Part shown: piece by piece, positions 63,127-64,000 of the stretch | Layout: each line of letters opens with the position of its first letter | Position numbering within the stretch: position 1 is the stretch's first letter | Assembly: GCA_039619475.1 (NCBI GenBank) | Contig: CM077116.1 | Location: 278,767,258-278,831,257 of the forward strand | Direction of reading: 5' to 3' | DNA length: 64,000 bases | Origin: Icerya purchasi | Lineage: Eukaryota; Arthropoda; Insecta; Hemiptera; Monophlebidae | The notes under the pieces: model-generated | What the model saw: only the letters and a program-made list of their open reading frames with translations | Told to the model about the DNA's origin: nothing | Databases searched by the model: none | Made by a program: the position numbers and the translations under genes

Positions 63127-64000
63127 CTAAAAAAAAATATTCTGTATAATATTAAAAAAAAAAAAACACTGATCATTTTTTTACAATTTATATTGTATTT
63201 TGTTTAATACAGACAGTTTATATAAACTTAGAAATTATTACTCCTTTACATTGTGATAATTTTTCAGAAATAAAAACGTAAGCTCCCAGTTTTAAATTAA
63301 CAAAGGGTTAATAAAGGATAAGTCAAGTTTCTGAAAACTTATAAATGTATACTTTTTGAAAAGCTTAATAATTTTTCAATATATTTATTATTTACTTCAA
63401 AATTGGAAGAAAAGTGGTATATGACAGATATGTCAAGTTACCACACAAGGGTTGTATTAATTCGTTATTGTTTTTGTAAACGGTCAAACGGTATGTTACA
63501 GATGTTCACGTTGTCCTATAAAGGGTTAACAATATCGATCTTGAGAATTCTCTATTATCAACACAATAATTAACACATTTATAAATCCACAGAAAAAATT
63601 GTTTTTTTTTTTTTTTAAATTTGGATCATAAGAAATGTAAAGTTATAATTTTAGTTTCCATTTCAACAAAAATAAAAACACACGTTTCTAGATCAAATAA
63701 TAACATGACACAAGAGACCCGCATATTAACAGGATATAAATACATTTTAGAATATTGCAAACTTTTTAAATAATTCAGTTTGTCCAAAATATACAAAATA
63801 GTATGTCCAACCAGATTATCAACCGTAAAAGGAACTCTAAAACAAATCCACAACCAATTGAGTGCATTAAAAATCTCCGAAATATATAAATAATTAATCG
63901 ACAAATTGAAGAATTGACATTTTTGAAATAAAATTTACAATTCAAAAACACTAATTGAAAAAAAATCTAATATTTTATACTAGCACATTAACATAAACCA
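63127..64000. other. Upstream flank or intron, no gene recognised
   Basis: AT-rich. A 92-codon minus-strand frame at 63626-63904 shows no recognisable motif. The next upstream WDR76-like exon should be here or beyond the window. Confidence 0.4.

Overview
This window is AT-rich, TE-dense animal DNA, almost certainly from an insect. The evidence is an intron-containing gene with canonical GT/AG splice sites and consistent phases, and a mix of transposon families typical of arthropods: Tc1/mariner, hAT, piggyBac, Harbinger, a Kolobok-like element, Helitrons, RTE, I-type and jockey-type LINEs, and a tRNA-derived SINE. I cannot name the species. Family assignments come from protein motifs I recognise and were not searched against a database.

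Layout. 1-8.6 kb is a cluster of decayed cut-and-paste transposons: a Tc1 element with IR/DR ends, an older Tc1 relic, a poly-C hAT MITE, two fold-back repeats, a DUF4817-type transposase relic and a deleted mariner. 9.9-22.7 kb is a three-level nest of retrotransposons. An old minus-strand RTE LINE was split by an I-type LINE (minus strand, 13-bp target duplication). That element was in turn split inside ORF2 by a young plus-strand RTE LINE with an uninterrupted 1060-codon ORF (11-bp target duplication). 23.2-25.2 kb is a TTAA-flanked element with a decayed transposase of the Mutator-like/PF20700 type, most consistent with Kolobok. 26.2-28.1 kb (minus) and 32.1-35.7 kb (plus) are two eroded Helitrons. 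28.1-32.0 kb is AT-rich with nothing recognisable.

36.9-63.1 kb on the minus strand holds the one host gene I can support, a WDR76-like WD40 protein. I resolved nine exons whose splice phases all agree. The 5' end may lie beyond the window. Its introns carry a piggyBac remnant, a Harbinger remnant, a 1.3-kb near-perfect palindrome made of inverted SINE copies, a mariner with about 400-bp inverted ends, Helitron-like repeats in opposite orientation around four exons, a jockey LINE relic that itself contains a Kolobok-like MITE, and a small TA-flanked MITE.

I found no convincing new multi-gene system. The most interesting points are the dated retrotransposon nest, the giant intronic palindrome, the matched autonomous/non-autonomous TTAA family, and a hammerhead-ribozyme-like core in a fold-back element with a 14-bp target duplication.
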